A DNA stretch of 64,000 nucleotides from an uncultured Colwellia sp. (GCA_913063325.1 CAJXYE010000009.1:42521-106520); one strand, 5' to 3'; shown: positions 38,662 to 48,964, counted from the first letter of the stretch. Notes: a model not told the origin generated them from the sequence alone. Numbers and translations are program-made.

Positions 38662-38817
38662 GCGAAACACATTGCTTTCTGGTCGTACCTCTTAATGCTT
38701 AAGGCAGGGTACAATGGCAACAATTTTTTGAAAGTCTCTTTCAAACCTTAGCTATGATTTATACAAATAGATAATACTGTAGCTGAGTCACTAATATAAA
38801 TAAAAAAGGTTTTACTT

Positions 38818-40008
38818 ATGGTTATCAAGCCAAAAATTCGTGGTTTTATCTGTACTAATGCTCATCCAGCAGGTTGTGAAGCGCATGTGAATGAGCAAAT
38901 TGCTTATGTAAAAGCACAAACATCAACAACTTCAGGCCCTAAAAACGTATTAGTTATTGGTGCATCAACGGGTTACGGTTTAGCTTCACGTATTACTTCT
39001 ACTTTTGGTCATGACGCTAAAACATTAGGTATCTTTTTCGAAAAGCCACCTACTGAAAGAAAAACTGGCTCTGCTGGCTGGTACAATACAGCTGCATTTG
39101 TAAAAGCAGCTGATGAAGCTGGCATATACGCTAAGAGCATTAATGGCGATGCTTTCTCTCACGAAATTAAAGCAAAAACGATTGAAACAATTAAAGCTGA
39201 CATGGGTAAAATTGATTTAGTTGTTTATTCATTAGCATCACCACGTAGAACTGATCCAGATACCGGTGAAGTATATTCTTCTACGTTAAAGCCAATCGGA
39301 CAAAGCGTTACCACTAAAAACCTTAATACCTCAAAACGTGTTATTGATGAAGTATCTGTTGAAGCAGCTAATGATGCTGAAATTCAAGGTACTATCGACG
39401 TAATGGGCGGCGCTGACTGGGAATTATGGATGAACCAGCTGGGCGAAGCAGGTGTATTAGCTGAAGGCGTTAAAACTGTTGCTTACACTTACATTGGTAA
39501 AGAGTTAACCTGGCCAATTTACGGTAAAGCGACTATTGGTAAAGCGAAAGAAGATTTAGACAGAGCTGCCACAGCAATTAATGCTGCAACAGCTGACTTA
39601 AATGGTCAAGCTCGTGTTACTTCATTAAATGCAGTTGTTACTCAAGCAAGTTCAGCTATTCCTATTATGCCTTTATATATTTCAGCTATGTTCAAAGTAA
39701 TGAAAGCTGACGGTACTTATGAAGGTTGTATTGAGCAAATTTCTAACTTATTCAAAGAGAACATTTACAGCGATTCTCCACGTTTAGATGAAGAAGGTCG
39801 CTTCCGTCAAAACTATAAAGAACTTGAAGATAGTGTTCAAAAACGTGTGACAGATATTTGGAACACTGTTGATACTGATACTATTGACGAGTTAACCGAT
39901 TATGTTGCTTATCATCAAGAGTTCTTAAAGCTATTTGGTTTTGGTATTGAAGGTGTGGATTACGATGCTGATCTTAGTCCAGAAGTTGCTATTAACAATT
40001 TAGTGTAA
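38818..40008 (+). CDS. fabV: Trans-2-enoyl-ACP reductase FabV
   Basis: [55 protein letters not shown]. Confidence 0.95.
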   Translation: MVIKPKIRGFICTNAHPAGCEAHVNEQIAYVKAQTSTTSGPKNVLVIGASTGYGLASRITSTFGHDAKTLGIFFEKPPTERKTGSAGWYNTAAFVKAADEAGIYAKSINGDAFSHEIKAKTIETIKADMGKIDLVVYSLASPRRTDPDTGEVYSSTLKPIGQSVTTKNLNTSKRVIDEVSVEAANDAEIQGTIDVMGGADWELWMNQLGEAGVLAEGVKTVAYTYIGKELTWPIYGKATIGKAKEDLDRAATAINAATADLNGQARVTSLNAVVTQASSAIPIMPLYISAMFKVMKADGTYEGCIEQISNLFKENIYSDSPRLDEEGRFRQNYKELEDSVQKRVTDIWNTVDTDTIDELTDYVAYHQEFLKLFGFGIEGVDYDADLSPEVAINNLV

Positions 40009-40036
40009 TAGTTAATTGCCTAAGGGCATAGACATT

Positions 40037-40084
40037 AAAAAACCGCATTCTTTATTCTTAGTAATAAAGTGTGCGGTTTTTTTT
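40037..40084 (+). terminator. fabV terminator
   Basis: aaaaaaccgca...tttatt/aataaa...tgcggtttttttt. Confidence 0.88.
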
Positions 40085-40235
40085 GTGTTTTAGTTATAGG
40101 AAAAATTAACCATTAATTTAGGCCTGTAGTGATTAACTTGTGCACTTTACTAGGCTTATTATTGTTTTTTCTGTGAGGAAAGTGAGCTGCTTTGTACCTT
40201 GGTTATAAATTATTTTTGTTCTTTTCTCTATGTCG

Positions 40236-40266
40236 TGTCAACCAAACATCTATTCATTCGTTAGAT
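40236..40266 (+). promoter_or_regulatory. Predicted ECF promoter P1 (peroxidase gene)
   Basis: TGTCAACCAAAC-N11-CGTTAGAT. Confidence 0.75.
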
Positions 40267-40299
40267 CCAAAGTAACAGCTAACCAATTAGGGATTCAAT

Positions 40300-42015
40300 A
40301 TGAATAATAGTGAGATGAAAATAAGTAGATTATCGATGTTTGGTGGATTACTTTTAGCCAGTTTTTTCACTGTCTCAATATATGCTCAGGAAGGGCCAAG
40401 AGCAGGAGCCCGAGGAGGTCCTGACAATGGGCAAAGGGTTGGTGGTCCAGGAGATGGTGGTCAGAATCTAAGAAGCCCCGACAGCCAAGGTCAAGGTAGA
40501 CAGCTTGGAAGTCCTAACGATAATATAGATAACGCCCAAGAAAACCTGCAAATCTTAATTGCAGAGCGTGAGCTAACATCAGCTAATAGTCAAAGTTTTA
40601 ATTTACCCAGTATAAATGACCCTAAAGCACAATTAGGTAAGCTGTTATTTTTCGCAAAAAATTTAGGTGGTGAACAAAGTACAGCTTGTGCTAGTTGTCA
40701 TCATCCTATGTTGGGTGGAGGTGATAACTTATCATTACCTGTAGGTGTTACAGCAGTAGATGAATTTGAACAAAGTAGTCATGATTTATTAGCTTTTGGA
40801 CGATTCAATAGTGATGCAGTTAATAACCTCCCCAGTGTGTCACGTAATTCACCAACAATATTTAATCTAGGTTTCAATACCCGAGCATTATTTTGGGATA
40901 GTCGAGTTGAATCGAGACGTGGCGGGGTTATTTTGACTCCTGACTCACCTGTGGATGAACAGGGTAGACGCCTTAGGGATCCTAATTTACCTCAAGGTAC
41001 TACGTTAGCTGCCGCTCAAGCAAGGTTTCCGGTCACATCTCCCGTTGAAATGCGTGGGAAATTTGTTGCGGATAGTAATAATCAAGATCTTCGCGCGGCG
41101 TTAACCAACCGCTTTAACAATACAGATAATGAATTTTCTAGTGACTGGCCAAGTTTATTTTCACAAGCCTATGGAGATGACGACGTTACTTTTAATAGAA
41201 TTTCTGATGCTATTGGTGAATATGAGCGTTCTATGGTTTTTATTAATAACCCCTGGAAAGATTACCTCGATGGTAACGATAATGCCTTAACCCAAGAACA
41301 AAAAGCGGGTGCAATATTATTCTTTGGCGGTCGACAAGAAGGTGGAGCGGGTTGCGCAGGTTGTCATCGTGGTCCAACACTTTCAAGTGATAGGCACCAT
41401 TTAGTTGCCTATCCACAATTTGGACCAGGAAAAGGTAATGATAGTGGTAGTAATACCAGCAATGATTTTGGTCGTGAAAATGTTAATAATAATGAAGATC
41501 AACGTTATCATTTTAGAGCGCCAACGTTACTCAATATTGCTGTAACAGCACCATATGGTCATACAGGAGCATACCAAACGTTAGAAGAAGTGATTGGTCA
41601 TTACAATAATCCTGAAGAAGCAATAAATAGATTGTTTTCGGCTCAAGATGGTATCGCACTAAATGATGACAGTGCACCTTTTTGTCAATTACCTCAAATA
41701 CAAGGTTTGATGCAAAAAAATAATCAGAGCTGTCAAAGCTTATATCCTGATGCCTATGAAAACTCAATAGCTGTTGTCAACCATCTACAGCAGGCCAGAG
41801 ATGGCGATGTAGAAGCACGTTCAGCATTAAGAAGACGACGTAACTTATCCTCAACTCAGATTGCTCACCTTGCAAGTTTTATGCGAGCGCTTACCGACCC
41901 ATGTGTACTTAATAGAGAGTGTTTAGCGCCCTGGATCGTTGAGGAAAGTGACATAGCGAGTTTTCCTGACTCAATGCCTTTAGTTGCCCATGATAAAGAC
42001 GGTAGTCGTTTATAA
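40300..42015 (+). CDS. Di-haem cytochrome c peroxidase / MauG-family protein with Gly/Arg/Asn-rich N-terminal region
   Basis: CASCHH and CAGCHR haem motifs; RAPTLLNIAVTAPYGHTGAYQTLEEVIGHYN. Confidence 0.92.
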   Translation: MNNSEMKISRLSMFGGLLLASFFTVSIYAQEGPRAGARGGPDNGQRVGGPGDGGQNLRSPDSQGQGRQLGSPNDNIDNAQENLQILIAERELTSANSQSFNLPSINDPKAQLGKLLFFAKNLGGEQSTACASCHHPMLGGGDNLSLPVGVTAVDEFEQSSHDLLAFGRFNSDAVNNLPSVSRNSPTIFNLGFNTRALFWDSRVESRRGGVILTPDSPVDEQGRRLRDPNLPQGTTLAAAQARFPVTSPVEMRGKFVADSNNQDLRAALTNRFNNTDNEFSSDWPSLFSQAYGDDDVTFNRISDAIGEYERSMVFINNPWKDYLDGNDNALTQEQKAGAILFFGGRQEGGAGCAGCHRGPTLSSDRHHLVAYPQFGPGKGNDSGSNTSNDFGRENVNNNEDQRYHFRAPTLLNIAVTAPYGHTGAYQTLEEVIGHYNNPEEAINRLFSAQDGIALNDDSAPFCQLPQIQGLMQKNNQSCQSLYPDAYENSIAVVNHLQQARDGDVEARSALRRRRNLSSTQIAHLASFMRALTDPCVLNRECLAPWIVEESDIASFPDSMPLVAHDKDGSRL

Positions 42016-42045
42016 AATAACATCATCTACAATCTGTACTTCCAT

Positions 42046-42083
42046 TAAATCCTGCTGAGCATTTATGTTCTGCAGGTTTTTTT
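42046..42083 (+). terminator. Terminator downstream of the peroxidase
   Basis: cctgc...gcagg stem followed by TTTTTTT. Confidence 0.6.
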
Positions 42084-42266
42084 ATACTCTGTTAAATAAC
42101 TATTATTGCTATTAATACGTCTGATTTCGATATTACATGAGTATAAAGCTCAGATAGTCCTCTTTATTAGTGAGCTCCGTAACCCATTGTTTTTAAACTT
42201 GTAATTATTTTGTTTTGGCGGAAGCATTATAAATACTTAGAAAAATCACTTTTTATTGAAGTTCGT

Positions 42267-42297
42267 TGTCAACCAAATCGAAGTTAGTGCGTTTTAA
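42267..42297 (+). promoter_or_regulatory. Predicted ECF promoter P2 (EF-hand gene)
   Basis: TGTCAACCAAAT-N11-CGTTTTAA. Confidence 0.75.
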
Positions 42298-42349
42298 TAT
42301 TTGAAAGAACATAAAAATGAAATTAATTAATATCCCTTTAGGAGTCGTT

Positions 42350-42970
42350 ATGAACAAAATAACTAAAAAATTGAATCCTGTATTACTTACTGCTTTATTT
42401 GCAACAACAGCTATTTTATCAATATCTCAAGCTAATGCCTTTGAACGAGGCGGACATAGAGCTGCTGGTGGATTCGATAAAATAGATGTTAACCAAGATG
42501 GACAATTATCTTTAGATGAATTAACTACGCCTAAAATGTCAAAAGCTGAAAGGAAATTTAGCCAAAAAGATGGTGACGATGATGGTTTGATCTCATTTGA
42601 AGAATTTCAACAAACTCGTAATGGCACCATGACTGACTTATCAGACATAGCTAATGAAATTGTGCAATGTGTTGCAGACACCAAAGCAGAAACAGCTAAT
42701 GACGATATTATGGTGCCTACTGCGGATAAATTTATTTCTCCTACAGAAAAGTTTGCAGCAACAGACACTTCAGGGGATGAATTTATTAGTTTTGAAGAGC
42801 TTCAAGATAAAGTAATAGAAAAAGTGGCAGCGTCATTTTTAGTGATGGATCAAGATGCTGATGGCTCAGTTACAGAAGACGAATATAATGCTGCTAAAAC
42901 GATAAAGAAGGCAAGCAAAAGTGCCATTAGACAATGTATTGAAGAGTTGAACTCCGAAGACATTATTTAA
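42350..42970 (+). CDS. Secreted EF-hand protein with four EF-hand-like loops
   Basis: DVNQDGQLSLDE, DGDDDGLISFEE, DTSGDEFISFEE, DQDADGSVTEDE; signal peptide; RBS taggag before ATG 42350. Confidence 0.9.
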   Translation: MNKITKKLNPVLLTALFATTAILSISQANAFERGGHRAAGGFDKIDVNQDGQLSLDELTTPKMSKAERKFSQKDGDDDGLISFEEFQQTRNGTMTDLSDIANEIVQCVADTKAETANDDIMVPTADKFISPTEKFAATDTSGDEFISFEELQDKVIEKVAASFLVMDQDADGSVTEDEYNAAKTIKKASKSAIRQCIEELNSEDII

Positions 42971-43019
42971 GTTATATTACTTAATAAAAGAAAAGTAATT
43001 GTATTTCTACTTGTTTTTT

Positions 43020-43064
43020 AAGCAGAACATTCTCTATGCTCAAGTATGATAATGTTCTGCTTTA
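43020..43064. terminator. Hairpin after the EF-hand gene
   Basis: agcagaacatt...aatgttctgct stem. Confidence 0.6.
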
Positions 43065-43176
43065 TTTCCTTTCTAACTCGCTCTAACTATAAACGCCAGC
43101 TTTAAACACTATATTTAACGAGTAGATTCGACTACTCTAACCTTATAAATATTAAGTTATAAAATACGGTGTCTCA

Positions 43177-44127
43177 GTGATTAAATACCTCAACAACTCA
43201 AAAACTTGCGGTTGTAGGTTTCTTTCTTCAGTAATTTTCGTTTGCATAACACCCTTTTCAAGTTTAGCGAATAATATTACCGTTAATCATAGTCAATTAG
43301 AGCAATATATTAGCCTTCCCGATGAAGAGGTATTATTGAAACCCGCGGGGCAGGGAGTGTTTTTGTCTTTCGATTTTAATGATAATTGGCATGTTAAATT
43401 TGATTATCAAGAGTGGCAAGATAATGAACACGCCATCAGTCCAGTCACTATTGATTTAAACCTAACTAGTTTTGGTGGAAGTTTAAGTTACGTGCAAGAT
43501 AATTGGTATGCTTCAACAAGTCTTGGTATGTCTGAAGATGATGTTTCCCATAGAAAAGATCAACGCAGTGCTGATTTTCGTCAAGACAATACCCAAGTTG
43601 CCTCAATTTCAGGCCTGTTTGGTTATAATTGGTTGCAAGGAAACTGGATGTTAGATGTATCAGCAGGTGCTCAGTACTCAGATTGGTCTATTGAAAATAA
43701 AGAAATTAATAGCAAACGAGCTCAGCAGGAAGGGAAGCCTCCCGAAGAGATCATGATAACGAAAGAGAATACTTTAACAATTAACGCAGGTGTATCTGCA
43801 GCACGTTATTGGGAGTTCACCCAACAACAAGGTGTTTTAGCGGGCGCTATGCTTTTATGGCGTTATCAGCTCTCAGATGATGAAAACCTCACTGATGAGA
43901 ATATAGCATCACCTAGCCAACAAACTAGAGCTCAACCATCAACATCTAGAAACGGGGGCAGCAATACTTTAAGAGCAACATCAGGTGATGATAATTATGG
44001 CCAAATAACTGCTTATTTATCGTATTACATTAATGATGCTTGGTCAGTTGACCTTGATACTTCTCTCGAAATTGCCAGCGATAATAATAACCAAAGTTGG
44101 GCAGTGGGTCTTAGTTATTCTTTTTAG
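43177..44127 (+). CDS. Outer-membrane beta-barrel-like hypothetical protein (GTG start)
   Basis: Signal peptide; alternating amphipathic strands; C-terminal WAVGLSYSF. Confidence 0.75.
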   Translation: MIKYLNNSKTCGCRFLSSVIFVCITPFSSLANNITVNHSQLEQYISLPDEEVLLKPAGQGVFLSFDFNDNWHVKFDYQEWQDNEHAISPVTIDLNLTSFGGSLSYVQDNWYASTSLGMSEDDVSHRKDQRSADFRQDNTQVASISGLFGYNWLQGNWMLDVSAGAQYSDWSIENKEINSKRAQQEGKPPEEIMITKENTLTINAGVSAARYWEFTQQQGVLAGAMLLWRYQLSDDENLTDENIASPSQQTRAQPSTSRNGGSNTLRATSGDDNYGQITAYLSYYINDAWSVDLDTSLEIASDNNNQSWAVGLSYSF

Positions 44128-44143
44128 CTCATGATCAAAAAAC

Positions 44144-44593
44144 TTAATGATGTTTAGGGCGAGGTTGCTTACGTGTCATATTTTTATTCATTTTTTGTTT
44201 TGATTTTTTAAACTTATCCATCAATTGACGTTGTTTATTACTAGGCAACTTTTTAAAATTTTGATGTGTTGTACGAAGTTGCTTTTGCTGTGATGAAGGC
44301 AGCTTTTTAAATTGCTCAAATTGCTTAGATAATTGACTTCTTTTTTGTTGAGGCAGTTTTTTCCATTGACTAAATTTATTCAATAAATCATCACGTTGCT
44401 TAGTAGGCATAGTGATCCATCGATTGGCGCCCAGCTGTAATTTATCTTGCTGTTCAGAAGACATCTTGCCCCATTGACTAGAGAGTGGTTTTAACACTGT
44501 CTTTTCTTGCGTCGTTAAGCTTTTCCAATCAACTGCTACCGCTTCTGATAGAAATAGCAGGTTAAGCAAGGTGAGTAATATCAATTTAATCAT
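44144..44593 (-). CDS. DUF3106-like secreted protein with 18-residue repeats
   Basis: Five consecutive 18-aa repeats such as FSQWKKLPQQKRSQLSKQ; signal peptide from ATG 44593. Confidence 0.8.
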   Translation of the reverse strand: MIKLILLTLLNLLFLSEAVAVDWKSLTTQEKTVLKPLSSQWGKMSSEQQDKLQLGANRWITMPTKQRDDLLNKFSQWKKLPQQKRSQLSKQFEQFKKLPSSQQKQLRTTHQNFKKLPSNKQRQLMDKFKKSKQKMNKNMTRKQPRPKHH

Positions 44594-44888
44594 GATGTTT
44601 ACACTCCGGAACGTTTGTCGATAGTTCACGTTTTTTAGCATTATCATTTTGACCATTATTAATGTCATTTGGGGTTTCATGGTGTAGTTCTTTTTTTTCC
44701 TGTGTTGATGACTGGCATAGCTTAAATTTCATATCTTGCGGACCATAGAGTTTGCCATCAACTTCTTGCAATTCTGCCAAGTATTCTAAAAAAGCAATAC
44801 TAGGTAATTTATCTACTTTCTCTTGAGCTTTTAATGGTACACAAGCCAAGATAAGCAATAAGCCATTACAATAAAGTGCTTTGTTCAT
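44586..44888 (-). CDS. Small secreted hypothetical protein of the ECF operon
   Basis: 100-aa ORF overlapping both neighbours; signal peptide. Confidence 0.6.
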   Translation of the reverse strand: MNKALYCNGLLLILACVPLKAQEKVDKLPSIAFLEYLAELQEVDGKLYGPQDMKFKLCQSSTQEKKELHHETPNDINNGQNDNAKKRELSTNVPECKHHD

Positions 44889-45297
44889 TTTTAGCCAACC
44901 AAGTAATAAATTCTAAGTCTTCCAACATTGCAAAGTCTTCAGTGGGTATCTCGGCGGCCATCATTGCTAACGGTAACTCAGGTATCGCTTCAACGGATAC
45001 ATAGTTTACCGATATAAAAATCGTGATTGCAGCAGCTACCGGAGCACCTATCTTGAACATAGGATTAAATAACCATGCGATGATAGTATCAACGATTGAT
45101 TTTTGTGAACTCATTTGAACATGCTTGCTATTCAGGGCAAGTGCTCTTACGCGAGCAATATCTGCAAGCGTGCTATCAGGTAAAGTATTAACGGAATGAT
45201 CTAATGCATTGTTTACTGATTGCACAGCTTCATTACGTGTAGGCTTTATTTTATCTTCATCTTTATCTGTAATTATATCTTTAGAAGGTGATTTCAT
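44866..45297 (-). CDS. DUF3619-like single-TM protein, putative anti-sigma factor
   Basis: LDHSVNTLPDSTLADIARVRALAL...; one TM; LEDLEFITWLA; overlaps the sigma gene. Confidence 0.7.
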   Translation of the reverse strand: MKSPSKDIITDKDEDKIKPTRNEAVQSVNNALDHSVNTLPDSTLADIARVRALALNSKHVQMSSQKSIVDTIIAWLFNPMFKIGAPVAAAITIFISVNYVSVEAIPELPLAMMAAEIPTEDFAMLEDLEFITWLAKNEQSTLL

Positions 45298-45817
45298 GAT
45301 CGTCCTCCATCATGGTTCTTAATTTACTTACCGCTCGAAAATAATGTGTTTTAACACTGCCTTGTGAGCATTGCATTATGTCAGCAGTATCAGCTACGGA
45401 TAATCCTTCCCAACTACGTAATAAAAAACATTGTTGTTGTTTAGGTGATAGTTGTTTTAGGTGCTCTAATGCTGCGCCTTGCTGTTGGTCTTTTGCTAAA
45501 TTTTTTTCTGGTGTATCAAGGGTGCTGTCATCGTTGTTCGTCGGAGGCCATTCTTCAACCTCATCTTTTTTCCAGAAAAAAAGTAAATTCTTCACTTTTT
45601 GATGGCGATGCCAATCGCGGATCCTATTTTGTAATATTTTATAAAACAATGGTTTCCACTCCTTCGACGGTTTATCTTGGTACTTAGTGACTAGTTTAAT
45701 CATGCTATCTTGTAGCAAATCTAACGCATCGGCGTGAGAGCCTGTTGAAAAGGCGGCCATATGATAGGCTCTTTTTTCAATATCAAGCAAAAAAGCCTCC
45801 ATAGTTAATGGCGACAA
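45281..45817 (-). CDS. ECF-family RNA polymerase sigma factor (TTG 45817 or ATG 45802 start)
   Basis: DALDLLQDSMIKLVTKY region 2; LSPKQQQCFLLRSWEGLSVADTADIMQCSQGSVKTHYFRAVSKLR region 4. Confidence 0.93.
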   Translation of the reverse strand: MSPLTMEAFLLDIEKRAYHMAAFSTGSHADALDLLQDSMIKLVTKYQDKPSKEWKPLFYKILQNRIRDWHRHQKVKNLLFFWKKDEVEEWPPTNNDDSTLDTPEKNLAKDQQQGAALEHLKQLSPKQQQCFLLRSWEGLSVADTADIMQCSQGSVKTHYFRAVSKLRTMMEDDHEITF

Positions 45818-45963
45818 ATTCGCTTCATCTGATGAGTGATAACTCTGCTCAGCGATGACTTCAAGCTCCGGATTAAGTGTCGTGTTGTTTATGATTCTGA
45901 CCTATATTGCCATAAGTTACAATTTGCTCTTTTAGAGATAATAATTTTTATTGAGTCTCTAAT

Positions 45964-45996
45964 ATTATAAACGCGCGTAATGAGGTTTGGTTGACA
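45964..45996 (-). promoter_or_regulatory. Predicted ECF promoter P3 (autoregulation of the sigma operon)
   Basis: Minus strand TGTCAACCAAAC-N11-CGTTTATAAT. Confidence 0.75.
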
Positions 45997-46190
45997 AAAA
46001 AGATTTAACTTCATTAATTATTTGTCTTTTAATGATGGCTAAAATAGGTGTCGAGTTACTTGGTTTGTATTCTTAACTTAAAATCACTTTAAAAATAAAT
46101 GTTATGAATAACCTGTGCGAGTTAGTCATGCTAATGCCTAATAGCTTGAAAGTAGCTTAACCCAATACAGTTCTCGTGTTTATTTTGTTG

Positions 46191-46850
46191 TTAAACATAC
46201 CAATAAATCATCAGAAAATGACAAGTCGCGCCGCCTAAAACAAAGCAGTGCCAAATTGCGTGAGTAAAGGGCACTGTTTTTTTAACGTAGAAATATATCC
46301 CAAGACAATAAATTAGACCGCCTAGCGCTAATAACCACACAGCCTGTTCGGGTAATGCCTGATAAAGCTCGCCTAAAATGCCAAATGAGATAAAGCCCAT
46401 TCCTATATAGGTGGCTAGCGAGACTTTTTTATATTTATTACCAAACTTTATTTTGAAAAGTATGCCACAAAGAGCAAAGAGCCAAATAAAGCTTAATAAG
46501 GTATAACCGAGTGGTCCTGCTAAGGTAACAGCGAGTAGTGGTGTATAAGTGCCGGCAATAAGTAAGTAAATAGCGCAGTGGTCAAGTAGCTTAAAGAGCT
46601 TTTTAGCGCGTTTATTGGTTAAGTTATGGTAAATAGTGGATGCGAGGAATAGTAGAATTCCGCTGGTTGCGAACACACTAAAGCTAACTATTCGGCTAAT
46701 ATCGTCATGACCATTTTTTAATAATAAAAATAATCCGAAACAACTTAATAACAAACCAAATGCATGACTGATAGCATTGAGGTATTCTTCATTTTGACTA
46801 TAGGGATTTGGTTGAGCAGGAGTAACAGAAATATCTTTCTGAACAATCAT
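46191..46850 (-). CDS. Hemolysin III / TrhA-like (PAQR) membrane protein
   Basis: EEYLNAISHAFG, STIYHNLTNKRAKKLFKLLDHCAIYLLIAGTYTPLL, HAIWHCFVLGGATCHF. Confidence 0.95.
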   Translation of the reverse strand: MIVQKDISVTPAQPNPYSQNEEYLNAISHAFGLLLSCFGLFLLLKNGHDDISRIVSFSVFATSGILLFLASTIYHNLTNKRAKKLFKLLDHCAIYLLIAGTYTPLLAVTLAGPLGYTLLSFIWLFALCGILFKIKFGNKYKKVSLATYIGMGFISFGILGELYQALPEQAVWLLALGGLIYCLGIYFYVKKTVPFTHAIWHCFVLGGATCHFLMIYWYV

Positions 46851-46970
46851 AAGGCACTACTTTAATAGCTTCAGTTTACGGGAGTAGGCTGAATACCGAG
46901 ATAAGACAATAAAAAGTAGCATTTTTCTAAGGCTAAAGCATTTTTAGCCTTGGAGCGGAGCTGGCTCTAA

Positions 46971-47189
46971 TTAAAGTGCTAACTCAATAACCATATCTTT
47001 TAATTCATCTTTAGAAATAGAATTGCTGTGGTTTTTATCAAAGCGATTAAAAATGGTTTCGCACATTTGAATGCCTTTGTCTTGTAGTAAGACATCAATT
47101 AGTTCAACAAACTCAGTACGACTAATGACACCGTCTTTGTCTTCATCAAACACTTCAAATAACTCATCTACCCACTGATTTAAATCCAT
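46971..47189 (-). CDS. Small EF-hand protein
   Basis: DEDKDGVISRTE and DKNHSNSISKDE EF-hand loops. Confidence 0.85.
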   Translation of the reverse strand: MDLNQWVDELFEVFDEDKDGVISRTEFVELIDVLLQDKGIQMCETIFNRFDKNHSNSISKDELKDMVIELAL

Positions 47190-47509
47190 TGTAATCCTCA
47201 CAAAAATTAAAAAACTATACCTAAACCATATCGCTTATTCAGGCGTTTGGGAATGGCTATTTCAACTTTTTTAGCCTTGTGATGGATAAAGTAGCTATTT
47301 GTTTGTTAATTGATTGCTTTTACTGGCTCAAGGCTAGATTTGAGCAAAGGTGATATCTTCACATTTTATTAAAGAGCCCAAGATAATTCGCTGTTATTTA
47401 TTAATCGATTTAGCCGTTGAACATTATTTTTAATTTTATTTATATTTTTCTGTAATAAATCTGTAAACGCTCAGACTAACTGTTCAACGCTTTATTAAGG
47501 AAAGATAGA

Positions 47510-48964
47510 ATGAAAACAATGTGGAAAATAACGTGGAAGAAAATTATTACCTTAGGATTGTTATCAATCACCACAACAACGTGGGCAAATAATAATGAAT
47601 TCACTTTAGATAATTGTCATTTGGGTGAAATACGCTCACAAGTGAAATGTGGCAAGCTTGAAGTGCCAGAGAATTATCAAAAACCAGAAGGTGATAAAAT
47701 TTCAGTAAATTTTGCGGTTTTACCGGCAATCGATGACAGTAAGTACAAAGCACCGTTAATGTTTTTAGCGGGTGGACCAGGACAAGCTGCGACTGAGTTA
47801 GCTGTGCTTTTAAATAGAGCTTTTCGTGAAGTACGTAAAACGCGAGATATTATTTTAGTTGATCAGCGTGGTACTGGTGAAAGTCATGCATTGTCTTGTG
47901 ATTTCGAAGAAGAAGGAAGTGTTTACAGCAGCCTTACTAAAGACTTTAAAGCAAGTGATGTAAATGAGTGTGTGAGTCAATTTAAAGGTGATTTAAGTCA
48001 GTACAATTCTGAAAATGCTATTCGTGATTTTGATGCTGTACGTGCGGCATTAGGTCATGAAAAGATAAATATTTATGGCGGATCTTACGGTACCCGTGCT
48101 GGTTTAGTGTATATGCGGATGTTTCCAGAGTCTCTTGAAAGCGTAGTATTAGATGGAGTAGGCCCAATTGAAGTACCCATTGGTTTATTTGGACGAAGTG
48201 TTGAGCGAGCATTTAATTTATTAGTTGAAAACTGTAAAAAAAGTGAATCTTGTCACCAAGCTTTTCCAGACCTAGCTGAAGAATTTCAACAAGTTAAGCT
48301 ACGTTTAGCAAGCGCACCTGTCTCTATTGATATTCAACACCCTCGTTTAGGTACGCCTACTAAATTTATTCTAGATGATGAAAAATTTACTAATAACTTA
48401 CGTATGCAATTATATAGCACCAATGGTCGTTCATTAATGCCTCTAGTTATTAATCAAGCATATTTAGGTAACTACCAACCACTTATTGGTTTAATGGCAA
48501 GTACTGAAGGTGAACAACAAGTTTATACCGGTTTGCACTTTAATATTGTGTGTAATGAAGATGTGCCGAGAATATCAGAAAAAATGAAAGCACTTGATGC
48601 AAATAACAATTTTGATGGCGATACCGGCCATTTCATCTTTGACAATATTTGTCCATTGATTCCAAAATATCGTCCGAGTGATGATTTTTATCAAAGTGTA
48701 ACGGCTAATATTCCAACCCTTATTTTATCTGGCAACTTAGATCCCGTGACACCGCCTAGTAATGGTGAATACGCAGCGAAGAGTCTACCTAATAGTCACC
48801 ATATAATTGTTAAGAATACTGCACATATTGTTGCTACGAGTACTTGTGCTAATGAGATTGTTAATGAATTTTTAACGATTAAAGATCCCAAAGCACTTGA
48901 TGAGTCCTGCTTGAAAGACATTCCCCAAGAAACCTTTATGACCAGTGTAAACGGTATTCAATAG
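47510..48964 (+). CDS. Secreted alpha/beta-hydrolase (tripeptidyl/prolyl aminopeptidase-like)
   Basis: GGPGQAAT, VDQRGTGES, GGSYGTRAGL nucleophile elbow, TLILSGNLDPVTPP. Confidence 0.92.
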   Translation: MKTMWKITWKKIITLGLLSITTTTWANNNEFTLDNCHLGEIRSQVKCGKLEVPENYQKPEGDKISVNFAVLPAIDDSKYKAPLMFLAGGPGQAATELAVLLNRAFREVRKTRDIILVDQRGTGESHALSCDFEEEGSVYSSLTKDFKASDVNECVSQFKGDLSQYNSENAIRDFDAVRAALGHEKINIYGGSYGTRAGLVYMRMFPESLESVVLDGVGPIEVPIGLFGRSVERAFNLLVENCKKSESCHQAFPDLAEEFQQVKLRLASAPVSIDIQHPRLGTPTKFILDDEKFTNNLRMQLYSTNGRSLMPLVINQAYLGNYQPLIGLMASTEGEQQVYTGLHFNIVCNEDVPRISEKMKALDANNNFDGDTGHFIFDNICPLIPKYRPSDDFYQSVTANIPTLILSGNLDPVTPPSNGEYAAKSLPNSHHIIVKNTAHIVATSTCANEIVNEFLTIKDPKALDESCLKDIPQETFMTSVNGIQ

